A DNA stretch of 64,000 nt from Segatella copri (GTDB lineage: Bacteria > Bacteroidota > Bacteroidia > Bacteroidales > Bacteroidaceae), in the NCBI RefSeq assembly GCF_002224675.1, contig NZ_NMPZ01000001.1, forward strand, positions 372,001 through 436,000, written 5' to 3'. The notes under the pieces were generated by a model. The model did no database searches. It saw only the letters and a program-made list of their open reading frames with translations, and was not told where the DNA came from. A program made the position numbers and the translations under genes. This document shows, one piece after another, positions 21,832-30,760 of the stretch (positions are counted from its first letter, which is position 1; each line of letters begins with the position of its first letter).

Positions 21832-24498
21832 GTGAAAAAAACGAGATTTACAAAATATGGGCTGATAAGCAGTCTGCTTATTTCTTCCGGATTCATGCTG
21901 CAGGCATTCGATGAGGGAAACAGTCATGCATGGGGAAACATCGAATACGATGAAGATCCGTGGGTGTTCAACGCCTCACGCCCCTACTTCGTGACTGCCG
22001 GACTGCAGAACCGGCATCTCTCACTATGGGCATCGCACGGAAGATACTGGGATGCTGAAAGAGGATGGAAATGGCAACGTCCTAACCTCTTCTGTACCAC
22101 GGAAGACCTCTTTACCCAGACCATTGTGGTGCCTTACCTCATCCCGATGCTGGAAAATGCGGGCGCCATCGTCTTCACTCCCCGTGAACGCGACTGGCAG
22201 CAGCAGGAGATTGTTGTGGATAACGATGACAGACAATCCATCGCCTACCAGGAATTCGTGAACGGCAAGAAATGGAAGAACTGCGACTCCCTGGGATTCG
22301 CCAACCTCCAGGCTTCCTATCAGGATGGAGAAAATCCGTTCCAGATGGGTACCGTAAGACAGGCAAAGGCTACCAAGCGAAAGAAGAACAGCCTGGTAAG
22401 TTATCAGCCTAACTTCCAGAAAGAGGGAAAATATGCCGTTTATGTAAGCTACCAGACACTGCCCAAGAGTGTACCCGATGCCAAATACATCGTCTATCAC
22501 AAGGGACAGGCTACAGAGTTCACCGTCAACCAGCGTATGGGTGGCGGCACATGGGTATATCTCGGCACCTTCGAGTTCGACAAGGGATGCAACGAGTTCA
22601 ACCGTGTGGTCTGCACCAATCACGCTTCACGCAGAGGTGTAGTAACCACCGATGCCGTACGATTCGGAGGCGGTATGGGCAACATAGAACGTGGCGGATA
22701 CGTAAGCGGACTGCCACGCTGCCTGGAAGGAGCAAGATACTACGCCCAGTGGGCTGGAGCACCCTATAGCGTGTATGGCGGAAGAAAGGGAAAGAACGAT
22801 TATGCCGACGACATCAACACCCGTTCGATGATGACCAACTGGCTGGGAGGCGGCAGCGTATATATGCCGGCAATGGACGGCAAGCGCGTGCCGATAGAGC
22901 TTTCTCTCGCCCTGCACAGCGACGCAGGATACAACCCTGACGGACAATCCACCTGGGGTGCACTCGCTATCTGTACCACCGATTTCAACGATGGTATGCT
23001 GAACAGCGGCATTTCAAGATTTGCTTCAAAAGATTTCGCTAAGGCTTTGAGAGATAACCTTGTAGAAGATATGACCAACACTTTTGGTTCATTCGGAAAA
23101 CGCTATCTTTGGGATAGAAACTATTCGGAGACCCGACTGCCGGAAGTACCATCGGCAATCATCGAAATGCTCTCTCACCAGAGCTTCCCGGACATGCGCA
23201 TCGCACAGGATCCGATGGGCAAGTTTACCATCGCCCGCTCCATCTACAAGACCATTCTCAGATTCGTGAGCAGCAACCATGACGAACCGTATGTGGTGCA
23301 GCCTCTGGCACCCAACCACTTCAGTGTGGAGGTGGATGAACTGGGCTATGCCAGCCTCACCTGGAATGCGCAGCTTGACAAGACGGAACCTACCGCCAAG
23401 CCAACCAGCTACATCGTTTATCAGGCAGAAGGCAAAGGCGGATTCGACAATGGTACAATGGTTCGCTCCAACATCTACAACGTAAAGCTGGAGCCAGGCA
23501 AGCTCTACAACTTCCGGGTAGCAGCCGTAAACCAGGGCGGCGAGAGCTTCCCATCAGAAACCCTCTCGGCACTCTATAACCCTACTGCCACCAACAAGAT
23601 TCTGATCGTGAACAATTTCCATCGCCTTGCCTCACCGCAGGTGGTAGATAACGACAGTATCCAGGGCTTCGACTTCGACCAGGACCCAGGCGTAAGCTAT
23701 GGTCTGACGGCGGGCTGGAGCGGCAAGCAGAAGGTATTTGACATCCATAGAATGGGTATCGAATCTTCCAGCGGACTGGGATACAGCGGCAACGAGATGA
23801 TAGGACAGTTTGTGGCAGGCAATGACTTCAACCATACCGTGGAGCATGCCCAGGCTATCGCTTCCGGCAACAAGTACAGCATAGCCAGCTGTTCGAGCGA
23901 AGCCATCCTTTCGGGAAGAGTGAAGATGACCGACTATCAGGCAGTGGACCTCATCAATGGTCTGGAGCGTTACGACGGTTATACCCACCAGTACTACAAG
24001 ACCTTCACCCCAGCCATGCAGAAGCGCATCAAGTACTATGCCCTCAACGGCGGAAAACTGCTTGTGAGCGGCTCCTACAACGGCAGCGATATGCAGGATG
24101 AAGAGGAGAAATCATTCATGGGTGCTATCCTGAAAGTAAACTATGAGCCTACCGGCACCAAGTTTATCGTGCAGGATATCAATCCGGAAGATTCCACCAT
24201 TACCGAGCGAGACAGCATCGTAACCACATCGCCAACGGTAAGCGGACTGGGCAAGGAATTCAGCTACTATCATTCGCTGAATGCCAAGCATTATGCAGCC
24301 ACCCATCCGGAGATACTCAAGCCAATAGGCAGCACAGCCTTCTGCGCCATGCGTTATCTTACGGGAACCAGTGCAGCAGTTGCCTATAGGAGTACCAGCT
24401 ACCGCACCTTCACCATGGGATTCCCACTGGAGTGCATCAGCGATGAGAAAACCCGCTACAGCATCATGCAGGGTATTCTGAAGTTCTTAACAGAATAA
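21832..24498 (+). CDS. Secreted Amidase_3 (N-acetylmuramoyl-L-alanine amidase-like) with inserted golvesin domain and FN3 domain
   Basis: 888 residues from a GTG start; the next in-frame Met would lose the signal peptide. Amidase_3 features are present but split: His69 (WASHGR) and Glu91 (TTEDLF) in an N-terminal piece, then about 240 residues including a golvesin/xanthan-lyase-like beta domain (about 185-290, GKYAVYVSY to DAVRFGGG), then His362 (LALHSDAG) and Glu445 (PSAIIEML). These match the three zinc ligands and the catalytic Glu. A fibronectin-III domain follows (about 485-580) and then a roughly 300-residue C-terminal part. It would cut peptide stems from peptidoglycan. Such proteins are often labelled xanthan lyase; the metal ligands argue for amidase. 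Confidence 0.75.
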   Translation: MKKTRFTKYGLISSLLISSGFMLQAFDEGNSHAWGNIEYDEDPWVFNASRPYFVTAGLQNRHLSLWASHGRYWDAERGWKWQRPNLFCTTEDLFTQTIVVPYLIPMLENAGAIVFTPRERDWQQQEIVVDNDDRQSIAYQEFVNGKKWKNCDSLGFANLQASYQDGENPFQMGTVRQAKATKRKKNSLVSYQPNFQKEGKYAVYVSYQTLPKSVPDAKYIVYHKGQATEFTVNQRMGGGTWVYLGTFEFDKGCNEFNRVVCTNHASRRGVVTTDAVRFGGGMGNIERGGYVSGLPRCLEGARYYAQWAGAPYSVYGGRKGKNDYADDINTRSMMTNWLGGGSVYMPAMDGKRVPIELSLALHSDAGYNPDGQSTWGALAICTTDFNDGMLNSGISRFASKDFAKALRDNLVEDMTNTFGSFGKRYLWDRNYSETRLPEVPSAIIEMLSHQSFPDMRIAQDPMGKFTIARSIYKTILRFVSSNHDEPYVVQPLAPNHFSVEVDELGYASLTWNAQLDKTEPTAKPTSYIVYQAEGKGGFDNGTMVRSNIYNVKLEPGKLYNFRVAAVNQGGESFPSETLSALYNPTATNKILIVNNFHRLASPQVVDNDSIQGFDFDQDPGVSYGLTAGWSGKQKVFDIHRMGIESSSGLGYSGNEMIGQFVAGNDFNHTVEHAQAIASGNKYSIASCSSEAILSGRVKMTDYQAVDLINGLERYDGYTHQYYKTFTPAMQKRIKYYALNGGKLLVSGSYNGSDMQDEEEKSFMGAILKVNYEPTGTKFIVQDINPEDSTITERDSIVTTSPTVSGLGKEFSYYHSLNAKHYAATHPEILKPIGSTAFCAMRYLTGTSAAVAYRSTSYRTFTMGFPLECISDEKTRYSIMQGILKFLTE

Positions 24499-24516
24499 AT
24501 TTAAAATCAATAAAAT

Positions 24517-24858
24517 ATGTATAAGATTCAAGCAAACCAGTCTGGTACACGCTCTATCGAAGTGAGCGACCAGCATTTAGAGACTATTGACAAGTATCAG
24601 TTGCTCCGCAACCTCGTAGATAGCAATGGCATCATCGACGAGGAAGTGCTCGACAAGTTAAGATTCAACGTCCGTTCTCTTCTGGAGAGCAGCGACATCA
24701 AGGACAAGGAGTTGCTCGACCTCTGCCTCGACGTGATCTACAACCAGAATATGAAGGCACTCGGCCTCCACAACCTCGTATTGCTCTACGTAGATTGGAA
24801 GGACAAGAAGGATGCACAGGAAGCAGCTGAGGCTGAGCCAGATGCAGTGAATGACTAA
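24517..24858 (+). CDS. 113-residue helical protein of unknown function
   Basis: Soluble and acidic, predicted all-helical (LLRNLVDSNGIIDEEVLDKL and following), with an acidic Ala/Glu-rich tail. No motif recognised. It sits 18 bases behind the amidase and 10 bases before the radical SAM gene, so co-transcription with both is likely. A role with the radical SAM protein is only a guess from position. Confidence 0.65.
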   Translation: MYKIQANQSGTRSIEVSDQHLETIDKYQLLRNLVDSNGIIDEEVLDKLRFNVRSLLESSDIKDKELLDLCLDVIYNQNMKALGLHNLVLLYVDWKDKKDAQEAAEAEPDAVND

Positions 24859-24868
24859 AGTATATTGA

Positions 24869-27250
24869 ATGGATTATAAGTTAACAGATTTTCTCCCAAC
24901 AACCAAGAAGGAGTGCGAACTCAGAGGATGGGACGAACTGGATGTCATCCTCTTCTCGGGTGATGCCTACGTAGATCATCCATCCTTCGGACCGGCTATC
25001 CTCGGAAGAATCCTGGAGGCTAACGGCTATCGCGTAGCCATCGTGCCTCAGCCCGACTGGCATGGCGATTTCCGTGACTTCAAGAAGCTCGGTCGCCCTC
25101 GCCTCTTCTTCGGTGTATCGCCGGGAGCCATGGACTCGATGGTAAACCGCTACACGGCCAACCGCCGTATGCGCAGCGAGGATGCCTTCAGTCCTGACTC
25201 CCGCCACGACATGCGCCCCGACTATCCGTCTATCGTCTATACCCAGATACTGAAGAAGCTCTATCCGGATGTACCTGTGGCACTGGGCGGTATCGAGGCA
25301 TCATTGCGCCGCATCAGCCACTACGACTACTGGAAAGACGAACTCCGCAAGTGCATCCTCTGCGATTCGGGTGCCGACCTCATCCTCTATGGTATGGGCG
25401 AACGCTCCATCGTGGAACTTGCCAATGCATTAGCCGAAGGCAAGACCATGGACCAGATTCACGAGATGCCGCAGGTGGCTTTCTACTGCAAGGAAAAGGA
25501 CATCCCTGGCGGATTCAAGGAGGATGACATCATCCTGCATAGCCACGAGGAGTGCCTGCATAACAAGAAGGGACAGGCGGAAAACGTGCGCCATCTGGAG
25601 GAAGAAGCCAACAAGATGCATGCCCAGCGCATGATTCAGGAGACCGACGGTAAGTATGTAGTGGTGAATCCACCATTCCCGCTGATGACCACCGAGGAAC
25701 TGGATGCAGCCTTCGACCTGCCTTACACCCGTCTGCCTCATCCTAAGTACAAGGGCAAGACCATTCCGGCATACGAGATGATCAAGTTCTCTGTGAACCT
25801 GCATCGTGGCTGCTTCGGCGGTTGCTCGTTCTGTACCATTTCGGCACACCAGGGCAAGTTCGTGGTTTGCCGTAGCAAGGAGAGCATTCTGAAAGAGGTG
25901 AAGAAAATCATCGAGATGCCTGATTTCAAGGGCTATCTGAGCGATCTGGGCGGTCCTTCGGCAAACATGTATGGCATGCACGGCAAGAACCAGAAGGCTT
26001 GCGAGGTATGCAAGCGCCCATCGTGCGTGAACCCTCAGATTTGTCCGAACCTGAACACCGACCACAGCAAGCTGCTGGAGATCTATCATGCCGTAGATGC
26101 CCTGCCGGGTATCAAGAAGAGCTTCATCGGTAGTGGTGTGCGCTACGACCTGCTCCTACACAAGAGCAAGGACGAGAAGGTGAACCAGGCGGCAAGGGAA
26201 TATACCCGCGAGCTGATCACCAAGCACGTGAGTGGTCGACTGAAGGTAGCACCGGAACATACCAGTCCAGAGGTATTGAAGTTCATGCGCAAACCATCGT
26301 TCGATCTCTTCTACGAATTCAAACGCATCTTCGACAAGATCAACAAGGAAGAAGGTCTCAACCAGCAGATCATTCCATACTTCATCAGTTCGCATCCGGG
26401 CTGTCATGAAGAGGATATGGCAGAACTGGCAGTAATTACCAAGGGACTCGACTTTCATCTGGAGCAGGTACAGGACTTCACCCCTACCCCAATGACGATT
26501 TCTACGGAAACATGGTACACGGGATACGACCCATACACCTTGGAACCAGTATTCAGTGCCAAGACCCAGAAGGAAAAGCTTGCCCAGCGCATGTTCTTCT
26601 TCTGGTACAAGCCAGAGGAGCGCCGCGCCATTGAGAGCGAACTTCGCCGTATCGGCAGAACAGATTTGATAGATAAGCTATACGATAAGAAGAGCTTCGG
26701 CGGAAATCATGGCGGAGGTTTCAAGGGCAAGAAGACCAACTTCGATGACAAGGCGATTGGTTCTACCTATGATAATCCGGGCGTAGGCAGAGGTGCCAAG
26801 GGCAAGCGTGGTGCCGACAGAAATGCAGCAGAGCCAAATGGCGGAAGAGGCCGTGGCAGAAATGCAGCAGACCGCTTTGCGCCAAAGGGATATGGCAATG
26901 TAGGTTGCTATGACGAGGAGAAATACCTCAATGAAGGTCGTCCTTTGAATGGTAAATTTTCAAGAAACGGTCATGCTCAGCAAGGCAGAGGAAATAATGC
27001 TCCGCAGGGCAGAAGCAACAACGCCAATGCTAATATCCGCGATGCAGTAGCCGCAGCCAGAGCCGAGCTCCGCAATCAGAAAGACCAGGGTGCCGGCTTC
27101 TTCAAGGACAAGAAGAAAAAGAGTTTCAATCCTAATTTCGACACCGACAACCACAATCGCAAGAACCGCTATAACAGCGGAGATAAGAACGAGCGTGGCA
27201 GCGGACGTGGAAACCAGGGAAGAAACGAAGGAAGAGGCAGGAGAAAATAA
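24869..27250 (+). CDS. ygiQ: YgiQ family radical SAM protein with RG-rich tail
   Basis: 793 residues. The N-terminal B12-binding-like region begins FLPTTKKECELRGWDELDVI, the YgiQ family opening. The radical SAM cluster motif CFGGCSFC lies at Cys315, Cys319 and Cys322, and a second cysteine cluster (CEVCKRPSCVNPQICPN) follows about 60 residues later, as in the family. Residues about 610-793 form a disordered Gly/Arg/Asn-rich tail with RGRGR and GRGNQGR repeats, an RNA-binding-like composition. The substrate of YgiQ enzymes is not established. The start is 10 bases behind the small helical protein gene. Confidence 0.9.
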   Translation: MDYKLTDFLPTTKKECELRGWDELDVILFSGDAYVDHPSFGPAILGRILEANGYRVAIVPQPDWHGDFRDFKKLGRPRLFFGVSPGAMDSMVNRYTANRRMRSEDAFSPDSRHDMRPDYPSIVYTQILKKLYPDVPVALGGIEASLRRISHYDYWKDELRKCILCDSGADLILYGMGERSIVELANALAEGKTMDQIHEMPQVAFYCKEKDIPGGFKEDDIILHSHEECLHNKKGQAENVRHLEEEANKMHAQRMIQETDGKYVVVNPPFPLMTTEELDAAFDLPYTRLPHPKYKGKTIPAYEMIKFSVNLHRGCFGGCSFCTISAHQGKFVVCRSKESILKEVKKIIEMPDFKGYLSDLGGPSANMYGMHGKNQKACEVCKRPSCVNPQICPNLNTDHSKLLEIYHAVDALPGIKKSFIGSGVRYDLLLHKSKDEKVNQAAREYTRELITKHVSGRLKVAPEHTSPEVLKFMRKPSFDLFYEFKRIFDKINKEEGLNQQIIPYFISSHPGCHEEDMAELAVITKGLDFHLEQVQDFTPTPMTISTETWYTGYDPYTLEPVFSAKTQKEKLAQRMFFFWYKPEERRAIESELRRIGRTDLIDKLYDKKSFGGNHGGGFKGKKTNFDDKAIGSTYDNPGVGRGAKGKRGADRNAAEPNGGRGRGRNAADRFAPKGYGNVGCYDEEKYLNEGRPLNGKFSRNGHAQQGRGNNAPQGRSNNANANIRDAVAAARAELRNQKDQGAGFFKDKKKKSFNPNFDTDNHNRKNRYNSGDKNERGSGRGNQGRNEGRGRRK

Positions 27251-27298
27251 TATGAAATTAATTTAAAAAAGAGGGTGTGTCATAAACCACATCCCATA

Positions 27299-27370
27299 CG
27301 CCCTGAAAGGGCAGAAGCTCCTAGCCCAGGGCAACGCCCTGGGCTAGGAGCTTCTGCCCTTTCAGGGCGT
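27299..27370. repeat. Perfect long palindrome of the GCCCTGAAAGGGC family
   Basis: Two arms of about 34 bases (ACGCCCTGAAAGGGCAGAAG continuing to CCCAGGGC, then its mirror) around a 3-base loop AAC. Each arm holds its own short palindromes. It lies between convergent ygiQ and hisC and could stop transcription from both sides. A copy of GAGGGTGTGTCATAA stands just before it (27271-27285). Confidence 0.9.
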
Positions 27371-27371
27371 G

Positions 27372-27440
27372 CTTCACAAATGCTAGTATTGTCTCAGTGC
27401 CCAGGGCGTACTTCACAAATGCTAGTATTGTCTCAGCGCC
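27372..27440. repeat. Duplication of the hisC 3' end
   Basis: The 30 bases at 27372-27401 recur at 27411-27440 with one mismatch (CTTCACAAATGCTAGTATTG then TCTCAG). The right copy is the true end of hisC, holding its stop at 27422-27424; the left copy lies against the palindrome. Confidence 0.85.
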
Positions 27441-28456
27441 CCGAGTAACTCGGCATTCTCTGTCTTGTTTCCGATGGTGATTCTCAGACAGTTGCCGCAA
27501 AGCTGAACCTTATTGCGGTTTCTTACGATGATGCCCTGTGCCACCAGATAATCGTAGATGGCCTGCGCATCCGTAACCTTCACCAGGAAGAAGTTGGCAT
27601 CCGTAGGATAAACCTTCACGGTGATAGGCAGATCCAGGAAGGCAGCCATCACCTTCGAACGCTCCTGAAGGATGTTCTTCACCCACTCATCCACTTTCAG
27701 CGGATTCTTCAAAACCTCAAGTGCCTGCTGCTGGGTAAGCAGATTCACATTATAAGGATACTTCACCTTATTGAATATGTCAATAATCTCCTTGCTGGCA
27801 AACGCCATACCCAGACGAAGCGCTGCACAACCCCATGCCTTACTCATCGTATTGAGCACGATGAGATTAGGGAAATGCTTCAGCACACCACGGAAGGTGC
27901 GCTCGGAAGAGAAATCGCTATAAGCCTCATCCACAATGACGATACCATCAAAGAGACGAAGCACCTCTACGATAGCCTCGCGATTGATGTGATTGCCCGT
28001 CGGGTTGTTAGGGCTGCAGAACCATACCACCTTGGTATTCTCATCGCAGGCATCAATGATCTTCTCTGCAGAAATCTGATAGTTCTCATCGAGCAACACA
28101 GAGCGATACTCCACGTCGTTGATATCAGCACAAACCTCATACATACCGTATGTAGGAGCAATGGCTACCACATTATCCTTGCCAGGGCGACAGAACACAC
28201 GGTAAACCAAGTCGATGGCCTCATCCGAACCATTGCCCAAGAAAATCTGGTCTTCAGCTACCCCCTTGATCTTACTCACCTGTTTTTTCAGTTCCACCTG
28301 CAGTGGGTCAGGGTATCGGTTATAAGGGTCATTATAGGGATTCTCGTTGGCATCGAGGAAAACGCGGGCATTTCTGCCAGCGAATTCCGTGCGAGCGCAA
28401 CTGTAAGGTGCCAAGTTCCAGATGTTTTCTCGGCACAAGTCTTTTAAATCTTTCAT
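27422..28456 (-). CDS. hisC: Histidinol-phosphate aminotransferase
   Basis: 344 residues, a fold-type I PLP aminotransferase. DANENPYND (about 35-43) and [11 protein letters not shown] (about 72-82) are HisC signatures; [10 protein letters not shown] is the PLP/substrate site; VDEAYSDFS gives the Asp/Tyr pair; NTMSKAWG holds the Schiff-base lysine (about residue 210); the final arginine motif is NCLRITIG. It converts imidazole acetol phosphate to histidinol phosphate. It begins 9 bases behind hisD. The usual next gene, hisB, is not downstream here. Confidence 0.96.
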   Translation of the reverse strand: MKDLKDLCRENIWNLAPYSCARTEFAGRNARVFLDANENPYNDPYNRYPDPLQVELKKQVSKIKGVAEDQIFLGNGSDEAIDLVYRVFCRPGKDNVVAIAPTYGMYEVCADINDVEYRSVLLDENYQISAEKIIDACDENTKVVWFCSPNNPTGNHINREAIVEVLRLFDGIVIVDEAYSDFSSERTFRGVLKHFPNLIVLNTMSKAWGCAALRLGMAFASKEIIDIFNKVKYPYNVNLLTQQQALEVLKNPLKVDEWVKNILQERSKVMAAFLDLPITVKVYPTDANFFLVKVTDAQAIYDYLVAQGIIVRNRNKVQLCGNCLRITIGNKTENAELLGALRQY

Positions 28457-28465
28457 ACCTTACTT

Positions 28466-29749
28466 TTATTTTAGACTTTTTACTCTCAATCTCATGGCGT
28501 TGGCATGTGCCTCCAACTGCTCGTTCTCCGCCATCGTCACCACAGCATCACCTATGTTACGAATACCTTCTTCCGTGAGATGCTGGAAGGTGATCTTGCG
28601 GTTGTAACTGTCGAGGTTCACACCATTGTAAGCCAGTGCATAGCCATGGGTTGGCAGGGTATGATTGGTACCGCTGGCATAGTCGCCGGCACTCTCACAT
28701 GCATAGTTGCCCAGGAATACGCTGCCCGCATTCACCACTTTCTCGGCAAGCTGCTCATAATCAGCAGTTGCAATGATGAGATGCTCAGGGGCATAGGTAT
28801 TGCAGAGATCGATGGCTTCCTCTTCGTCCTTCACGAGGATGAACTTGGAGTTGTCCAATGAGGTCTGTGCCATCTCCTTACGTGGCAACTGTTCCAACTG
28901 CACTTCCACTTCCTTCTTCACATCTTCCAAAACCTTCTCGGAGGTAGTGATGAAGAAAACCTGAGAGTCGAAGCCGTGCTCAGCCTGCGATAAGAGGTCG
29001 GCAGCCGCAAAGACAGGGTTGGCAGTTTCATCAGCGATGAGACAAACCTCCGAAGGTCCAGCCGGCATATCGATAGCCACATCGTGGAGAGAAACCTGCT
29101 GCTTGGCAGCCATCACAAACTGGTTGCCCGGACCGAAGATCTTATATACCTTAGGCACACTTTCTGTTCCGTATGCCATCGCACCGATGGCCTGCACGCC
29201 GCCAGCCTTGAAAATCTTGCTTACGCCAGCAATTTTTGCCGCCATCAGGATAGCAGGATTCACCTTACCCTCCTTGTTAGGAGGCGTGCAGAGAACAATC
29301 TCCTTGCAACCGGCAATCTTGGCAGGAGTGGCGAGCATCAATACGGTGCTAAACAAAGGTGCAGTACCACCAGGGATATACAATCCCACCTTCTCTATCG
29401 CCACGCTCTTCTGCCAGCAGGTGACACCAGCACAGGTTTCCACCTTCTTACCCTCAAACTTCTGGCTCTGATGGAATGCGGCAATGTTATGATGGGCGAG
29501 GTGCAAAGCGTCTTTCAGTTCTTGAGAAACCAGTAGCTCAGCCTCTTCGATTTCAGCCTCAGTCACAGCCAAAGAATCGAGATGGGCATGATCAAACTTC
29601 TCCTCGTAACGCTTCACGGCTTCATCGCCATGGTTCTTCACATCGTCGAGTACACCTTGTACGGTCGCATTCAACTGCGATACATCCAGGTGTGGGCGTT
29701 CTACAATCTCGCTCCATTCCTCCTTTGCAGGATACTTTATTACCTTCAT
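28466..29749 (-). CDS. hisD: Histidinol dehydrogenase
   Basis: 427 residues, full length. It carries out the last two oxidations of histidine synthesis with NAD and zinc. Typical stretches are KVGLYIPGGTAPLFSTVLM, GPGNQFVMAAKQQVS, AGPSEVCLIADE, the Gln/His zinc-ligand region SQAEHGFDSQ, and PTHGYALAYNGV near the end. Start ATG 29749 follows hisG by 55 bases that include a 10-bp-arm hairpin. Confidence 0.97.
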   Translation of the reverse strand: MKVIKYPAKEEWSEIVERPHLDVSQLNATVQGVLDDVKNHGDEAVKRYEEKFDHAHLDSLAVTEAEIEEAELLVSQELKDALHLAHHNIAAFHQSQKFEGKKVETCAGVTCWQKSVAIEKVGLYIPGGTAPLFSTVLMLATPAKIAGCKEIVLCTPPNKEGKVNPAILMAAKIAGVSKIFKAGGVQAIGAMAYGTESVPKVYKIFGPGNQFVMAAKQQVSLHDVAIDMPAGPSEVCLIADETANPVFAAADLLSQAEHGFDSQVFFITTSEKVLEDVKKEVEVQLEQLPRKEMAQTSLDNSKFILVKDEEEAIDLCNTYAPEHLIIATADYEQLAEKVVNAGSVFLGNYACESAGDYASGTNHTLPTHGYALAYNGVNLDSYNRKITFQHLTEEGIRNIGDAVVTMAENEQLEAHANAMRLRVKSLK

Positions 29750-29777
29750 TCCTTATTATACTTTGAAATTTATTAAT

Positions 29778-29805
29778 ACATTGAACTTTGCAAACAGTTC
29801 AATGT
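29778..29805 (-). promoter_or_regulatory. Intercistronic hairpin between hisG and hisD
   Basis: ACATTGAACT (29778-29787) and AGTTCAATGT (29796-29805) form a 10-bp stem with an 8-base loop at the hisG stop codon. There is no T tract, so it more likely affects mRNA stability or processing than termination. Confidence 0.5.
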
Positions 29806-30656
29806 TACAATATCATCTTCTCGATTGGTGTCACCAGAATGCCCTGTGCACCGAGTTCCTTCAACTTACCGATGATTTCCCAGAAACGCTTCTCATCGAG
29901 AACGGTGTGGATAGAGCACCACTCCTCGTCTGCCAATGGGATGATGGTAGGGCTCTTGATACCAGGCAATACCTGGGTAATCTCCTCTACCTTCGCCTTA
30001 GGGGCATTCATCATCACGTACTTCTTGTCCTGGGCAGAGCGTACAGCCTCGAAGCGGAACAGCATCTCGTTGAGAATCTGATGCTTCTCATCATCCATTT
30101 TCCAGTTGCCGATGAGCAGAGCCTCGCTCTTCATCACTACCTCAACCTCGGCGAGATTGTTGCTTACCAGTGTAGAACCAGAGCTGACAATATCAAAGAT
30201 ACCATCTGCCAGACCGATACCCGGGCTAATCTCCACAGAACCAGTGATGACGTGAATGTCGGCATTGATATTGTTCTTCTTCATGAAGTTGCGCAGGATG
30301 TTAGGATAAGAGGTAGCAATCTTCTTGCCATTAAACCATTTCAATCCTGGATAATCAATCTTCTTAGGGATGGCAAGACTCAAACGGCACTTGCTGAAAC
30401 CCAATCGGTCGATAATCTGTGCGTTTTCACCACGCTCTACAAATTCATTCTCACCCACGATACCGATGTCGGCAACGCCAGAGGCTACGCTCTGAGGAAT
30501 ATCGTCATCGCGGAGATAGAGCACCTCCAGAGGGAAATTACTTGCCTGCACCAGAAGAGTGCGCTTTGAGGCGCTTACCTTGATATCCGCCTCTGCTAAA
30601 AGATTCATTGTGTCGTCGAACAGACGACCTTTACTTTGTACTGCTATTCGTAACAT
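29805..30656 (-). CDS. hisG: ATP phosphoribosyltransferase, long form
   Basis: 283 residues from MLRIAVQSKGRLFDD; longer in-frame starts lie upstream of the promoter and are rejected. It joins ATP and PRPP in the first, feedback-controlled step of histidine synthesis. SGVADIGIVGENEF and the later DIVSSGSTLVSNNL stretch (phosphate-binding) are family marks. The length and the last 75 residues (KYVMMNAPKAKVEEITQVLPG onward) show the C-terminal ACT-like domain of HisG-L, which binds histidine and does not need HisZ. Confidence 0.96.
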   Translation of the reverse strand: MLRIAVQSKGRLFDDTMNLLAEADIKVSASKRTLLVQASNFPLEVLYLRDDDIPQSVASGVADIGIVGENEFVERGENAQIIDRLGFSKCRLSLAIPKKIDYPGLKWFNGKKIATSYPNILRNFMKKNNINADIHVITGSVEISPGIGLADGIFDIVSSGSTLVSNNLAEVEVVMKSEALLIGNWKMDDEKHQILNEMLFRFEAVRSAQDKKYVMMNAPKAKVEEITQVLPGIKSPTIIPLADEEWCSIHTVLDEKRFWEIIGKLKELGAQGILVTPIEKMIL

Positions 30657-30684
30657 ATTTCTGTATTTTGTTTGAAAAACATTG

Positions 30685-30716
30685 CAAAAGTACATAAAAT
30701 TGTTAGAATATGCAAA
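30685..30716 (-). promoter_or_regulatory. Promoter of hisG-hisD-hisC
   Basis: On the minus strand, TTTG (30713-30716), 20 bases, TACTTTTG (30685-30692), 29 bases before hisG. No histidine-rich leader peptide was seen. Confidence 0.75.
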
Positions 30717-30744
30717 TAATTTCGCACTTATATGCTTTTTTTTG

Positions 30745-30752
30745 TACTTTTG
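30745..30752 (+). promoter_or_regulatory. -7 box of the lytic transglycosylase gene
   Basis: TACTTTTG ends only 8 bases before the ATG at 30761, so the mRNA should have almost no 5' leader. Confidence 0.6.
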
Positions 30753-30760
30753 CAGTCGCA

